52,837 bases of DNA from Methylovulum psychrotolerans (GCF_002923755.1 NZ_PGFZ01000016.1:1-52837); one strand, 5' to 3'. Positions 35,310 to 44,917 are shown, numbered from the stretch's first letter. A program made the numbers and translations. Notes: generated by a model from the letters alone, not told the origin.

Positions 35310-35423
35310 ATTTTAGAGGTTGCCATGCTTACTAACGCCTTACCGTACACCCTTAGCAAAAGACCCTGAAACACATATAGAGCCAACTTTTTTAATAAGG
35401 GGCCGTCATTTTAGCCAACACAC

Positions 35424-36665
35424 CTAGTTGATTTTATAACGTTCAGGACTCAGTCCTATTAGCGTGTACTTCACCAAGAAACGCAGCAAATTTAGGCAGA
35501 ATGGGTTGCTTGCCGCCGCACCGCTAAAAATCCGGCTGACACGGGCGCTGACCCAAGCCAGCAACCAGCGGGTGAAACGGTTGACGGGCATCGTTTGCCC
35601 GGCCTTAATGCTGCCCATCAAGCGGCCATCATAGTAATAGCTGACGATTTCAAACCACGCCGCCAAATGGCGGCGGGTGACCGTTTCGTAATCCGCCAAG
35701 GGTTTGTTGGCCAATAAAATGGCCGACAATTTCTTTGCGCTGTCCAGTGCGATTAACATGCCGCTGGAAAACACCGGGTCGACAAAGCCGCCCGCATCGC
35801 CCAACATGACCCAATTTTCACCGCATATCCTGTCCGAGATAGATTGGTAGTTCCTAAAGCACAACACCTCCGTTACCCGCTTGGCTTCGGGAGCCAAACG
35901 CCGTAGCACCGTATCGGTTTTTAATAGCTGCTCATATTGCTCTTCAGGCGTTTCCCCGTGTTGGAAGGCGTAAGCCTCCGGCACCACAAAGCCAAAAGAC
36001 ACCCGCCCCGGCAACGGGATGCGCCAACACCAACCTTGATCCATCCGGTCATTATGCACATACCCCGGATCGACCAATTCGGTTTTGTCCACATGGGCAA
36101 ACAGCGCGACATCTTGCCGTAACCCTTTTTGCATGGGGATATTGAGCAGCCTACCAATCAGATTGGCGCGGCCTGCGGCATCAACAATCAAATCCGGTTC
36201 TGCCGCATCCCAACAACCCGCCGCTGCGGCCAAGGATTGTGCATCGAATGTAAGCCAGTCAGTGTCGGCCACGCGGCTTAACTGCACATGATGCGCAATC
36301 AGTTTCGCGCCTGCCCGTTGCGCGGCGGCAAGTAAGGTCGCATTAAAGCGGTCCCTAGGGACATTATACGAATAAGACGGCAAGTCGCTGGGGGTGTCGG
36401 CAAAGCGGAACTCAAAGACTTCATCGGCATTGTAAGTGAAACAGGCGCCCGGTTTATACTGGCTATAACTGGCAACTTCCGCTTCCACATCCAATTCTTG
36501 CAATAAGGGGACGATCATAGGCACTAACGATTCCCCCACTAAAATAGACGCACGTTCCGGCATGGCGAAAATGGCTACCTTGCAGCCTTGGCGGCACAAA
36601 TGTATCGCTAAGGCACTGGATGCAGGGCCGCCGCCGATAATGGCGACATTTTTTATAGAAGGCAT
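35424..36665 (-). CDS. flavin-dependent halogenase-like oxidoreductase 2
   Basis: The 413-residue protein has the FAD motif VAIIGGGPASSALA, VGESLVPMI near residue 44, the lysine in QYKPGACF near 70, and GWCWRIPLPG near 212. It thus keeps the halogenase marks WxWxIP and the lysine, like the protein at 28436, but is clearly diverged from it. The first glycine motif is GGGPAS rather than GxGxxG. One of the two may brominate or chlorinate the aryl ring and the other another position, or one may have become an oxidase. Confidence 0.83.
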   Translation of the reverse strand: MPSIKNVAIIGGGPASSALAIHLCRQGCKVAIFAMPERASILVGESLVPMIVPLLQELDVEAEVASYSQYKPGACFTYNADEVFEFRFADTPSDLPSYSYNVPRDRFNATLLAAAQRAGAKLIAHHVQLSRVADTDWLTFDAQSLAAAAGCWDAAEPDLIVDAAGRANLIGRLLNIPMQKGLRQDVALFAHVDKTELVDPGYVHNDRMDQGWCWRIPLPGRVSFGFVVPEAYAFQHGETPEEQYEQLLKTDTVLRRLAPEAKRVTEVLCFRNYQSISDRICGENWVMLGDAGGFVDPVFSSGMLIALDSAKKLSAILLANKPLADYETVTRRHLAAWFEIVSYYYDGRLMGSIKAGQTMPVNRFTRWLLAWVSARVSRIFSGAAASNPFCLNLLRFLVKYTLIGLSPERYKIN

Positions 36666-36725
36666 GGTTATTCTCTTAAGCTGTGGAGGTTTTAGGCCGT
36701 TTATTCGCTTGGGCGACCCTAGGTA

Positions 36726-37463
36726 TCAGGTGATTTCGGCCAAGCTTGCCAACTTTTGCCAATGCCAAGTTTGTCTGGGCGTTGTAATCTGTAAACTGGT
36801 GTCCGCACCGGATAAGAAGGCTAGCAATAGGGGGAGCTGCACCGGCTGTTCACCTGCATAGCCGCATTGCCCATCACGTTTGAACTGCATCGCTTGCCCG
36901 TCACCGTCTTTACCGATAGCCAATACCAGCGCACTTGCGCTGTCGGCGCTCAAGCGAAACGGGGCGGCAGGATAAAAATCCGGTAGCGGTTCGTCGTAAA
37001 ACACCAGCAACACCTCCGCCGCACCTTCTTGCAGTAAGCCTAATGCCTCAAGGAACCCGGATCCCACACCATCCTCACCGGATGCCAAGACCGTGATTTC
37101 ACAGGTATTGCCGTAAACAATCGAGAACAGGCCGGCAATGGCATTGTGTACGGACAGGCTGAATGCCGTAGGCGAAATCTCCTCGCCCGCTTCAATCAAC
37201 TTAATCATTTCCAAAGACCTGCCCAATTCACCGTGTGTGGAACTAAACACCACGGGCGACTGGCTTTTTGTGCCGGCACATTGGCTAAGCGCGCAAAAAA
37301 CGGTTTTTGCCAACGGCGACAAACGCCGTTTTAAATGATTAGGGATAACGGACAAGAGGTTTTTTTGCGTTGCTGCCAATGCCATATCATCCGGTGCGGG
37401 TAATGGCGGCCAGGCCGCCCAAGCCTTTAAGACAAAACGTAAGCCCGGCGTGCTATCGGTCAT
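36726..37463 (-). CDS. ketosynthase-like chain length factor (ApeC-like)
   Basis: The 245-residue protein matches the short KS-like proteins of aryl-polyene clusters (Ketoacyl-synt_2): SSTHGELGRSLEMIKLI and SPTAFSLSVHNAIAGLFSI. Where a KS has its cysteine it reads VLASGEDG, so it cannot condense. It probably pairs with the KS at 27248 as an inactive partner that sets chain length. It overlaps the antiporter gene by four bases. Confidence 0.85.
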   Translation of the reverse strand: MTDSTPGLRFVLKAWAAWPPLPAPDDMALAATQKNLLSVIPNHLKRRLSPLAKTVFCALSQCAGTKSQSPVVFSSTHGELGRSLEMIKLIEAGEEISPTAFSLSVHNAIAGLFSIVYGNTCEITVLASGEDGVGSGFLEALGLLQEGAAEVLLVFYDEPLPDFYPAAPFRLSADSASALVLAIGKDGDGQAMQFKRDGQCGYAGEQPVQLPLLLAFLSGADTSLQITTPRQTWHWQKLASLAEIT

Positions 37464-38707
37464 GAAAACTGGCGGCCTTTATTCAACAAAGGTTTCAATA
37501 AGGCGCTGCTTAACAGTGTCGTCAAAAAGGCCATCAACACCAACGCCACAAAAATGCGCTGGTCAATCAGGTGATATTCTAAGGCCACCGATGCCAAAAT
37601 GATTTCTACCGCCCCCCGACAATTTAGGCCGACACCAACAGCCGCCGCCTCCCGCCAAGACATCCCGCCCAATTTTGCGCCCAAACCCGCACCGATAATT
37701 TTCCCCACGCAGGCAAGCGCAAAAATCAGCAGGCATAAAGGGCCATCAAATTGGCTGCTAAAATTCGCCTTAAGACCTACGGACACAAAATAAAGCGGCG
37801 CAAAAAAGTTGAGGGCAAACGGCTGGATGATCGCATTAATGGTTTTTTCCTGTTCGGGGTCGTGGCCTTGGCTGAGCGCCATCCCGACCAGAAACGCGCC
37901 GAAAATGGCGTGTATGCCAATATGTTCCGCCCCGACCGCCGCCAACATAATGAGCAAGGCAATAAAAGTCAACACGCCCCCCGGCCAGTTTTTGAACAGC
38001 CAGCCGCTTTTCAATATCGGGCGCAACAACCAGCGGCCTATCGCCAAAATCAGCAGTGCGTAGCCCAGCACCAAGGCCAACGCGGTAAAAACGTTTCCGC
38101 CCACGGTTTCGCGCCCAAAGTTGCGCAACAGGAACGCAAACAGCACCCAGCCGACCAAATCGTTAATCATCGCCGAGGTCATAATTGTCATGCCGACCCT
38201 GCTGCCCAGCAAATTCATTTCCATTAATATCCTGGCAATGATAGGCAACGCGGAAATGGCCAAAGCCGTCCCCATAAAGAGTGCCAGCAACAGGTTGTCA
38301 GTGGGCGGGGCGGCTTGCCCCCACAAGCTGGGGAACAGAAACACCATGCCAAAACCTAAGGCGAAGGGCAATACGCCGCCAAACAGGCTGGTAAATATAA
38401 TAGGCCATTTGCCGTTTCTAAAGTGGCTTAAGTTGACTTCCAACCCCGCCGCGAACATAAAAAACATCATCCCAACCTTCAGCAGGGTATCAATGCCCGT
38501 GGCAATCGTTTTGTCGGCCGGAAACAAGCCCGCATGAATGTCAGGGAAAACCGCGCCGAAAACAGTGGGGCCGAGCAGGATACCGCCGATGATTTCGCCT
38601 AGCACGACAGGTTGCCCCAGCCTTTTCATCACATAGCCGAATAGGCAAGCAACCGCCAACATCAGGCTAATTTGCACAAACAGGGTATGGAGCTGGGTAT
38701 GGTTCAT
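37460..38707 (-). CDS. CPA2-type cation/proton antiporter
   Basis: The 415-residue protein has about 12 membrane segments, with GYVMKRLGQPVVLGEIIGG, LGPTVFG, and SALPIIARILMEM followed by MINDLVGWVLFAFL. The last supplies the N-D pair expected in the ion-binding unwound helix. There is no C-terminal TrkA domain. It overlaps both neighbours by four bases (MMPL exporter and chain-length factor), so it is firmly part of the cluster. It is not a regular member of aryl-polyene clusters; a role in ion balance during export is only a guess. Confidence 0.88.
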   Translation of the reverse strand: MNHTQLHTLFVQISLMLAVACLFGYVMKRLGQPVVLGEIIGGILLGPTVFGAVFPDIHAGLFPADKTIATGIDTLLKVGMMFFMFAAGLEVNLSHFRNGKWPIIFTSLFGGVLPFALGFGMVFLFPSLWGQAAPPTDNLLLALFMGTALAISALPIIARILMEMNLLGSRVGMTIMTSAMINDLVGWVLFAFLLRNFGRETVGGNVFTALALVLGYALLILAIGRWLLRPILKSGWLFKNWPGGVLTFIALLIMLAAVGAEHIGIHAIFGAFLVGMALSQGHDPEQEKTINAIIQPFALNFFAPLYFVSVGLKANFSSQFDGPLCLLIFALACVGKIIGAGLGAKLGGMSWREAAAVGVGLNCRGAVEIILASVALEYHLIDQRIFVALVLMAFLTTLLSSALLKPLLNKGRQFS

Positions 38708-41013
38708 GTTATGGACGGCTGTTGAGGTTTAATAATGATTGGGCACAGCAAATACCCCAGCACCACGCCCAACACCACCACGCCCGACAAAATTCTGAGC
38801 GAGGTACTGTCCGACACCATCAGGCAGGCGAAAGCTAAGGCACTGGTCAGCATTGCCGCACCCATGGCTTGGTAAGTCAAAGCGCTGTCGCCGCCCCGGT
38901 TTTCCTGATAAAAAATACCGTAATCGACACAGATGGCGACCACCAACAAAAAACCCACCAAATGCAGAAAACTGATGGCAACCCCGGTAAATGACCAAAA
39001 CCCTAACACCATGACGGCGGCCAAAACCGCCGGCAACAAGGTTTGCGCGGTTTTAAACAGGCTTTTGTAACGACCCATCAGTAAGAGGAAGATGATGATT
39101 AACCCTACCGACAACAAGTGCTGCGCCCGCCCGGTAAAATCACGCATCATCGTGTTGAGCAAGTCGCGTTGGCTAAAATACCGCACACCTTCCTGATGCG
39201 CCAAGGCCGCTTTGACCGCGTCAGGATCGTGTCCTGACAACCAGATCATGATAAGGGTTTGGTCTTTGCCTTGAATGATGCGGTTATCGAGCCATTTTTT
39301 TACCGGGGTTGCCAGCACTTGCCCAAATGTCATGGGTTGGATAGAAGGATAATTAAAATACCCCAGCTTTTCAACCGACAACCCTTGTTGCGTTAAGGCA
39401 TGTTGCCAACGTAACAAGTTATCAGTGGTAAGATAATCCTGCAATACGTTCTGGTTAAGTTGTTGCTGATGTTGTGACAAAACCCAAGGATAAAGCCCGT
39501 AATAGCCGGTCAAATGCCGGGCTTGCTTAAGCGTGTCCAACACCTTATAAACCGCCTCGCTACGCCGCAAAGCCCCTTCGGCCGTACTATCAGTAACCAA
39601 TACGAAGCGTCCGGGTTCTATATTGGCCATACGTTCCCGAATACGCTGGTCATTTTGCTTAAGATAATCCAATTCGGGCGTTAACGCTTGCATGTCCGCC
39701 ATCCAATGCAACGATGAAACGCCAAACAGCGAGGCCACCGAGATGACTGCCGACACCGCCAATAACGCCGGCCTAAAGCGTTGGCAAAATACCGCCCACG
39801 CCCCTACGAACGGCACGTTCAACGGCCTATCCGTTTGGTTTTTCACCAACCCCGGCAACACGAACCGGGTCAGCAACAGGCTAACAATAATGCCGCTGGC
39901 CGCAAAAACAGCCACCTGTTTAAAGCCCGGATAACCCGATGCGCCTAACGCCATATACCCGATCAACGTGGTGATACCGCCCAACACCATACTGGGCCAT
40001 ATTTTGGCTATCACCGCCAACCTTTGGCCGGACTTAACGGTTTGGGCATGGGCGATGGCGTGCATGGGATAGTCGATACAAATCCCGACCAAGGTAGCGC
40101 CTATGGCAACCGTCATGCCATGCACATAACCAAATACCCCCTGTGTCGTAAGCATCGCCGCCAAAATGGCGATCAATAACATGGCGGACACCTGCAACAA
40201 TGCGGGGAATGAGCGGAAAACCACCAAAAACAAACTCAGTAAGCCGATAACGGATAACAGGCTGACCCATTGTATATCCCCTTGGATCAGCACTTGCGTC
40301 GCGACGGCAAATACCGGCACCCCGGTCATGGACAGCCGATAGTGGGCTGCCAAGACATGGTTAGGCTTATCAAGGCGGTTAAAAACATCATTAATGGCCT
40401 TTTGGATACGCTTTTGTTGCGGCACGTCCAAGCCTGACATCGCCGTTTCCAAAATTAGATTCCGATACGCCGCCGACCCGGCTTGCCGCCTAGGCATGTC
40501 CTGCGTTTTCACCGCATTTAACGTCAACAACAAGGGGTCTTGAAGCACCATTTTTTTAACTGCCGGGCCTTGTGGCGACAGTAAAGCCTCTTTCAGTAAC
40601 CCGGCGCGGGCCAGCAAGCCCGCTTCGGAAAAGAGCTCAGCCAACCCGTGTTGGTCATCTAGGCTATACCACGCGCCCGCATAAGGGCCGTACAACGCCA
40701 GCAAGGATTCCGGGGTTTCTGTATTGTCTTCCGGCGACCAAACCCCAGTCACACCGTCAATGGCTTTTAACTGGTTTTTCAGCGTTTGTATCAGCGCCGC
40801 CGGCACACCGTCCGGCTGCTGCGCATCAACGGCGAGCAGATAACGCCGCGATAAGACACCGGACTGCATTTCACTGGCCAGCAGGGTTTCTTCGGCATTG
40901 TCGCCGGCAATAATGAATGCCGACAGGTCGGTCTTGAAATTAACGCCCGCCATCACCGCCAATGCCAATAAGAGCGGCAGCAGATAAAAGCCCGTTGTGC
41001 GCCAGTTAAACAA
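38704..41013 (-). CDS. MMPL/RND-type exporter
   Basis: The 769-residue protein has the two-fold RND layout: one N-terminal membrane helix, a periplasmic domain, then a block of membrane helices (SVIGLLSLFLVVFRSFPALL and after), and the same again in the second half. GICIDYPMH and ICVDYGIFY carry the aspartates used for proton coupling in MMPL proteins. In aryl-polyene clusters this exporter moves the lipid-linked pigment towards the outer membrane. It is preceded directly by the LolA-like carrier and overlaps the antiporter by four bases. Confidence 0.93.
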   Translation of the reverse strand: MFNWRTTGFYLLPLLLALAVMAGVNFKTDLSAFIIAGDNAEETLLASEMQSGVLSRRYLLAVDAQQPDGVPAALIQTLKNQLKAIDGVTGVWSPEDNTETPESLLALYGPYAGAWYSLDDQHGLAELFSEAGLLARAGLLKEALLSPQGPAVKKMVLQDPLLLTLNAVKTQDMPRRQAGSAAYRNLILETAMSGLDVPQQKRIQKAINDVFNRLDKPNHVLAAHYRLSMTGVPVFAVATQVLIQGDIQWVSLLSVIGLLSLFLVVFRSFPALLQVSAMLLIAILAAMLTTQGVFGYVHGMTVAIGATLVGICIDYPMHAIAHAQTVKSGQRLAVIAKIWPSMVLGGITTLIGYMALGASGYPGFKQVAVFAASGIIVSLLLTRFVLPGLVKNQTDRPLNVPFVGAWAVFCQRFRPALLAVSAVISVASLFGVSSLHWMADMQALTPELDYLKQNDQRIRERMANIEPGRFVLVTDSTAEGALRRSEAVYKVLDTLKQARHLTGYYGLYPWVLSQHQQQLNQNVLQDYLTTDNLLRWQHALTQQGLSVEKLGYFNYPSIQPMTFGQVLATPVKKWLDNRIIQGKDQTLIMIWLSGHDPDAVKAALAHQEGVRYFSQRDLLNTMMRDFTGRAQHLLSVGLIIIFLLLMGRYKSLFKTAQTLLPAVLAAVMVLGFWSFTGVAISFLHLVGFLLVVAICVDYGIFYQENRGGDSALTYQAMGAAMLTSALAFACLMVSDSTSLRILSGVVVLGVVLGYLLCPIIIKPQQPSIT

Positions 41014-41014
41014 A

Positions 41015-41650
41015 TTATTCTCCGGCCAATTCTTGAAACAGGCCCGTTATGGCGGCATTGTTTTGGCCGCCGCCTGGGGTAGGCTGCAAGGTAAATTCAC
41101 TGCTGTCCCCTTCCTCTTGCAAGATAGTGATCTTATCGATTTGCCCGCCTGGCCGTCCCGAAACAAAAATTTTAGCGACGGTTCCTGCTTTTTGCTTAGG
41201 GGACAATTCCATCAGCCAATCCTGAGGATGGCTAGTAAAAACGATATGGTATACACTGCGTAACAATGCTTCGTCGGCGGTCACTAAAGCCTTAAATACG
41301 GTAAGCGGCGCATTTAATTCATTGCCGTCATTCAAATCTGCCTGATGCCGTTCACTTTTACCCGGATCAAAATAATAGGCTTGGTTCCCTTTAGCCCCCA
41401 TCAGTACCCGTTCGGGTTGCAGTTGTTCCCGAATCATCAGCTCCGGCGGCAACGCATACAAATAACCGCTGCCATGCCAAGGTTCCGCCATTAACTTCAG
41501 GTTTCGGGTTTCCTGATAAGCAACCCTAGACATGGGCTCGGATTTGAGTTTTTGCATTAATTTTAGCAGGGAATCTTCGGCATAAGCGTTGCCCATAGCC
41601 AGCAAAAATAAGGCAAACACACTAAAAACAATCGTGTTTGTTGTTCGCAT
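41015..41650 (-). CDS. LolA-like periplasmic carrier
   Basis: The 211-residue protein has a cleavable signal peptide (FALFLLAMGNAYA) and then a LolA-type sequence with YQETRNLKLMAEPWHGSGYL and LPPELMIREQLQPE, the unclosed barrel that holds lipids. It would shuttle the acylated pigment through the periplasm between the MMPL exporter and the outer membrane. Gaps to the genes on both sides are 0-1 base, which marks it as part of the export operon. Confidence 0.88.
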   Translation of the reverse strand: MRTTNTIVFSVFALFLLAMGNAYAEDSLLKLMQKLKSEPMSRVAYQETRNLKLMAEPWHGSGYLYALPPELMIREQLQPERVLMGAKGNQAYYFDPGKSERHQADLNDGNELNAPLTVFKALVTADEALLRSVYHIVFTSHPQDWLMELSPKQKAGTVAKIFVSGRPGGQIDKITILQEEGDSSEFTLQPTPGGGQNNAAITGLFQELAGE

Positions 41651-42295
41651 TTAACGTTCCTTCATTTCCAGAAAAACCTTTCGGCCATTAATAAACAGCG
41701 CTTTCATTGTTGTTACCGGATCCGGTATGCCTTGATGCAAAATACGGGGGCCAACAAAATAGATGCGCCGGTAAATATATTCCCCAATGCCCAACACGCC
41801 CATTAAAACGTAGATCAGCACACCATTGTACAAAGCCCACCAATAATCGGCTCCCGCCGTCGCCAGTAGTACGGACACCAAAGCATTGAAGGCAAAAAAA
41901 GCCGACCATACCCAACTCAGCCGTCGGCAATACCCGCTAATTGCGGGGGGGGATTCGGGAAATTGCAACAGCACCACCCGTTCAATAAAAGTCAGATCCT
42001 TCACGCCGAACAGCCCGCGGCTAAAAAAAACCATCAGTGCCAACTGCACCAACACGGGTAAAATCTTAGCCGTGACGCTCTGCACATAATAAGCCCCCAA
42101 CAACAAGGCCAGCGCAACAAGCATATTCAATACCCGTTTGGGCAATGTCCGGGCAAACCACGCCCGATGTAAAAAAACGCCCGAAAAGATCAATGGCGCC
42201 AACCAATCTATGCCGCTTTCCATCCCCTTATAAACCATATAAGGGTAACTGATAAACAAGATTGAGGCGGCAACGCCTTTAAGTACCGGCAACAT
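41651..42295 (-). CDS. COG4648-type membrane protein 1
   Basis: Read from the ATG at 42295 the protein has 214 residues; the open frame goes on to 42406, but that part overlaps the upstream lipoprotein gene. It has about six hydrophobic segments, with LFGVKDLTFIERVVLLQFPE and WWALYNGVLIYVLMG. It is a distant paralogue of the protein at 49791, with the same VWxxFFxxN and WW.LYNG..Y motifs. Eight C in a row occur in the segment ESPPAISG. Its function is unknown; such proteins are regular in aryl-polyene clusters. Confidence 0.8.
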   Translation of the reverse strand: MLPVLKGVAASILFISYPYMVYKGMESGIDWLAPLIFSGVFLHRAWFARTLPKRVLNMLVALALLLGAYYVQSVTAKILPVLVQLALMVFFSRGLFGVKDLTFIERVVLLQFPESPPAISGYCRRLSWVWSAFFAFNALVSVLLATAGADYWWALYNGVLIYVLMGVLGIGEYIYRRIYFVGPRILHQGIPDPVTTMKALFINGRKVFLEMKER

Positions 42296-42323
42296 CGCCG
42301 TTAATTTATAGGGGTAAGCCTGC

Positions 42324-42887
42324 TTAATCGATAATATCAGAGACCTTGCCGTCTTTAAAGTTAACGATAAACGTATTAAATTTATTCCGCCAGAACACCC
42401 ACGCATTGGCGCTCAAGTTCGGTGTCCGCGTGATCGGCGGATAACCGATGGCGGTCGTCACCGCTTTTTTGCCCATCCCTACGCTAACCGTGCCCTTATT
42501 GATGTTCTCTTTTTCCAAAGCACTGAATTGGTTCAGGTTGACTTGTTGCTTAGCGAACAATTTGCCAAATGCCTGCTGGGTAGTGTCGCCAGTATGCTTT
42601 TGTATATTTTTGACCACCACTTTTTGGCCGGGGTTGCCGATTTCTATATTGATGGTCGCATCATCAATGCCTAACAGCTTAATTTGGGTATTGACAGGGA
42701 CAGGGACACCCACTTGGTAATTGGTCGTCGGATAAATATTTTTTTCATAGTGCATAAAGACCTGGGTGTAATAAATACCGCCCTCTGTGATAGCAACACC
42801 TAATTCGTCCGCCTCTAGCTTTTTTTTGCAGGCCGCCAATGACAAACTGAGCATGATAACAATCATGCCGCGAAAAAATAGACGCAT
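42324..42887 (-). CDS. cluster-associated lipoprotein
   Basis: The 187-residue protein has a signal peptide with the lipobox LAAC (MIVIMLSLSLAACKKK) and is thus lipidated. The remaining part (GIYYTQVFMHYEKNIYPTTN, GYPPITRTPNL, FWRNKFNTFIVNF) ends like BamE-type lipoproteins, in which a conserved WxYW-like strand follows a G.P motif. It is the first gene of the export operon, with GAGGAG before its ATG and a promoter candidate just upstream. A role in outer-membrane delivery of the pigment is likely. Confidence 0.8.
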   Translation of the reverse strand: MRLFFRGMIVIMLSLSLAACKKKLEADELGVAITEGGIYYTQVFMHYEKNIYPTTNYQVGVPVPVNTQIKLLGIDDATINIEIGNPGQKVVVKNIQKHTGDTTQQAFGKLFAKQQVNLNQFSALEKENINKGTVSVGMGKKAVTTAIGYPPITRTPNLSANAWVFWRNKFNTFIVNFKDGKVSDIID

Positions 42888-42913
42888 CGCTTAACTCCTC
42901 TATAATTAACAAA

Positions 42914-42942
42914 ATAATATAAAATCAGCCGCTTATCGTTAA
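42914..42942 (-). promoter_or_regulatory. promoter candidate for the export operon
   Basis: On the minus strand TTAACG (42942-42937) is followed after 17 bases by TATTAT (42919-42914), within a 105-base AT-rich gap. The -35 is weak. It would drive the lipoprotein, membrane, LolA, MMPL and antiporter genes. Confidence 0.4.
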
Positions 42943-42992
42943 TAGGAACAGAGCGGAGCGACTGGCGTTGTCTTAAATCCCTTTCCGGGCGG

Positions 42993-44498
42993 TCATAAGA
43001 GCGCTTGCCATAATTCCGACGGCCTTTTTATGCCCAAAATGTGCTGTGCGGCCTGCATACCCGATATGCTCACGCCGTATATACCGCTACCAGGGGAACA
43101 CCAATGCCCGGCAAAATACAGGCCTGCCACAGGCGACGCATTTCTGATACGGACAGGGTCTATCTGGCAGGGTATGACATCCCAGCCATAGGCCGCGCCT
43201 TGGTAGTTCTGTGTGTAGCGGTGCAATGTGGCGGGCGACCCGCCTTCAATAAAATTAATATGTTGCTTTAAGTTAGGGATGTAGTCCGCGGCAATATCCA
43301 CAATACTATCCATATACCCCTGTTTAGCCTCTTGCCAGGAATCCTTAACGCTATAAGGCAACAACGCGGTCAACACCAGCAAATGTTCCCCAGCAGGGGC
43401 CAATCCCGGATCCAACAAAGTCGGTACTGTGATGCCTATCCAGTCCACTTTGCCATTGAGCGTTTGCGCAAAATTTCGGTCATGGTCAAAATCCCGATAA
43501 TAAAAGGATTCATGGGCCATATTCAACTGCACCAAATCCAAATCGGTCGCGATATAAACCACAAAAATGGACACGGAATGCTGCATTTTGTTAATCTTTT
43601 GCACATACCGTTCCGGGAAGTGCCGCTCGCCGACCAAATCGAAAACCGTTTGCCGCATATCGGCGTTGGCAACCACCACAGGCGCGTCGAACCGGGTGTC
43701 ATTAACCATAACGCCGGCCACTTGCTTGTCTTCAATAATGATTTTTCCGACAGGCGAACGCAGCCGCACAGTGCCGCCGTGCTGACGGATACCTTTAACT
43801 AAGGCATCGGCAAAATTTTGAAAGCCGCCCTTGCAATAGTATGAGCCGTCAGCCATATAACCCATCAGCATGGCCGCCCAATAAATAAAGGACAGCTTGG
43901 AAGGCGGCAACCCCAAATAAGGCCAATTGCTGGCAAAAACGCTGCATAATTGGGGGTCGTCGATATATTCTGCCATCACCTCGGCCAAGGTCGATTTGCG
44001 GTATTGGCATAAGGCGGGCACTAATCGGCTGGCGGTATCATAGTCCGTTAACGCCATTTCGCTGGCCAAGGCTATTTCTTCAGTGACTTGCAAACAAAGC
44101 CGCACTAAATTTGCCAAGCCTTGCCGTTGCAGGGGGTAATGCTTGGCCAGCGTATTGACAAACGCCGCTACCGACTGCGGCAAAGCACTGGCAAACCCCG
44201 GATAATAGACATGGCTGAACGGGTCGGCATTGATAAATTCAAGCTCATCGCCAACACCGAGCGCTTGTAGCAACTTATAAATGACTTGCCCGCCCTGATA
44301 CCCTGTAGGGCCGCAGCCGCTGACCAAATGCACGCCACCATCAAACTGGTACTTTTTCCGCTTGAAGCCATGGGCATAGCCGCCTGGGCGGTCATGAGCC
44401 TCCAACACCAGCACCGATTTACCAGCTTTGGCTAATAAAGCAGCACAGGTCAGGCCACCAATCCCGCTGCCGACAATGATAATATCGTAAGTATTCAA
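42993..44498 (-). CDS. CrtI/phytoene-dehydrogenase-like FAD oxidoreductase
   Basis: The 501-residue protein begins IIIVGSGIGGLTCAALLAKA, then VLEAHDRPGGYAHGF and FDGGVHLVSG. This is the N-terminal pattern of carotenoid desaturase, isomerase and retinol-saturase-like enzymes. The C-terminal FAD motif GLYFAGHWCSPGSGIYGVSI is present. It overlaps the thioesterase by four bases and is therefore in the pigment operon. It might isomerise, desaturate or saturate the polyene chain. Carotenoid genes are not otherwise present in the window. Confidence 0.88.
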   Translation of the reverse strand: MNTYDIIIVGSGIGGLTCAALLAKAGKSVLVLEAHDRPGGYAHGFKRKKYQFDGGVHLVSGCGPTGYQGGQVIYKLLQALGVGDELEFINADPFSHVYYPGFASALPQSVAAFVNTLAKHYPLQRQGLANLVRLCLQVTEEIALASEMALTDYDTASRLVPALCQYRKSTLAEVMAEYIDDPQLCSVFASNWPYLGLPPSKLSFIYWAAMLMGYMADGSYYCKGGFQNFADALVKGIRQHGGTVRLRSPVGKIIIEDKQVAGVMVNDTRFDAPVVVANADMRQTVFDLVGERHFPERYVQKINKMQHSVSIFVVYIATDLDLVQLNMAHESFYYRDFDHDRNFAQTLNGKVDWIGITVPTLLDPGLAPAGEHLLVLTALLPYSVKDSWQEAKQGYMDSIVDIAADYIPNLKQHINFIEGGSPATLHRYTQNYQGAAYGWDVIPCQIDPVRIRNASPVAGLYFAGHWCSPGSGIYGVSISGMQAAQHILGIKRPSELWQALL

Positions 44499-44917
44499 GA
44501 TTTTTCAAAACCTAATTTTTGCCATAATATCGCCGGGCTTTCATAACACATCTCACGGTTTGCCATATCGACGGCGACTTGAGAAGTGTAGCCGCGCGAT
44601 AACCGGACACCGGATACTTTATCAATAATTTGATAGTTAATTTTCAGGCGGTTTTGCCATTCGACCAGATCCGCCTGCACAATAATTTTTTGTCTGAAGA
44701 TAACCGGCTTAGCGTAGCGGATGCGCAAATCAATGACTGGCCAAGCATAGCCTGAATCCCGCATCGCCATGTAACCGTAGCCAATTTTGTCGAGCAAGTC
44801 GCACCGGGCAATTTCAAAATACTTGGCGTAATTGCCGTGCCAAACGATTTCGATTAAATCGACATCAAAAAACGGCACGTCAATTTCAGTCTCTGAGCTT
44901 ACAATGCTTTTATTCAT
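44495..44917 (-). CDS. hotdog-fold thioesterase (4HBT/YbgC-like)
   Basis: The 140-residue protein has the 4HBT active-site pattern: FFDVDLIEIVWHGNYAKYFE near residue 20, with the catalytic aspartate and an H-x-N-Y segment. In aryl-polyene clusters such a thioesterase (ApeK-like) frees or edits acyl-ACP intermediates. It overlaps the ammonia-lyase gene by eight bases and the CrtI-like gene by four. Confidence 0.9.
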   Translation of the reverse strand: MNKSIVSSETEIDVPFFDVDLIEIVWHGNYAKYFEIARCDLLDKIGYGYMAMRDSGYAWPVIDLRIRYAKPVIFRQKIIVQADLVEWQNRLKINYQIIDKVSGVRLSRGYTSQVAVDMANREMCYESPAILWQKLGFEKS

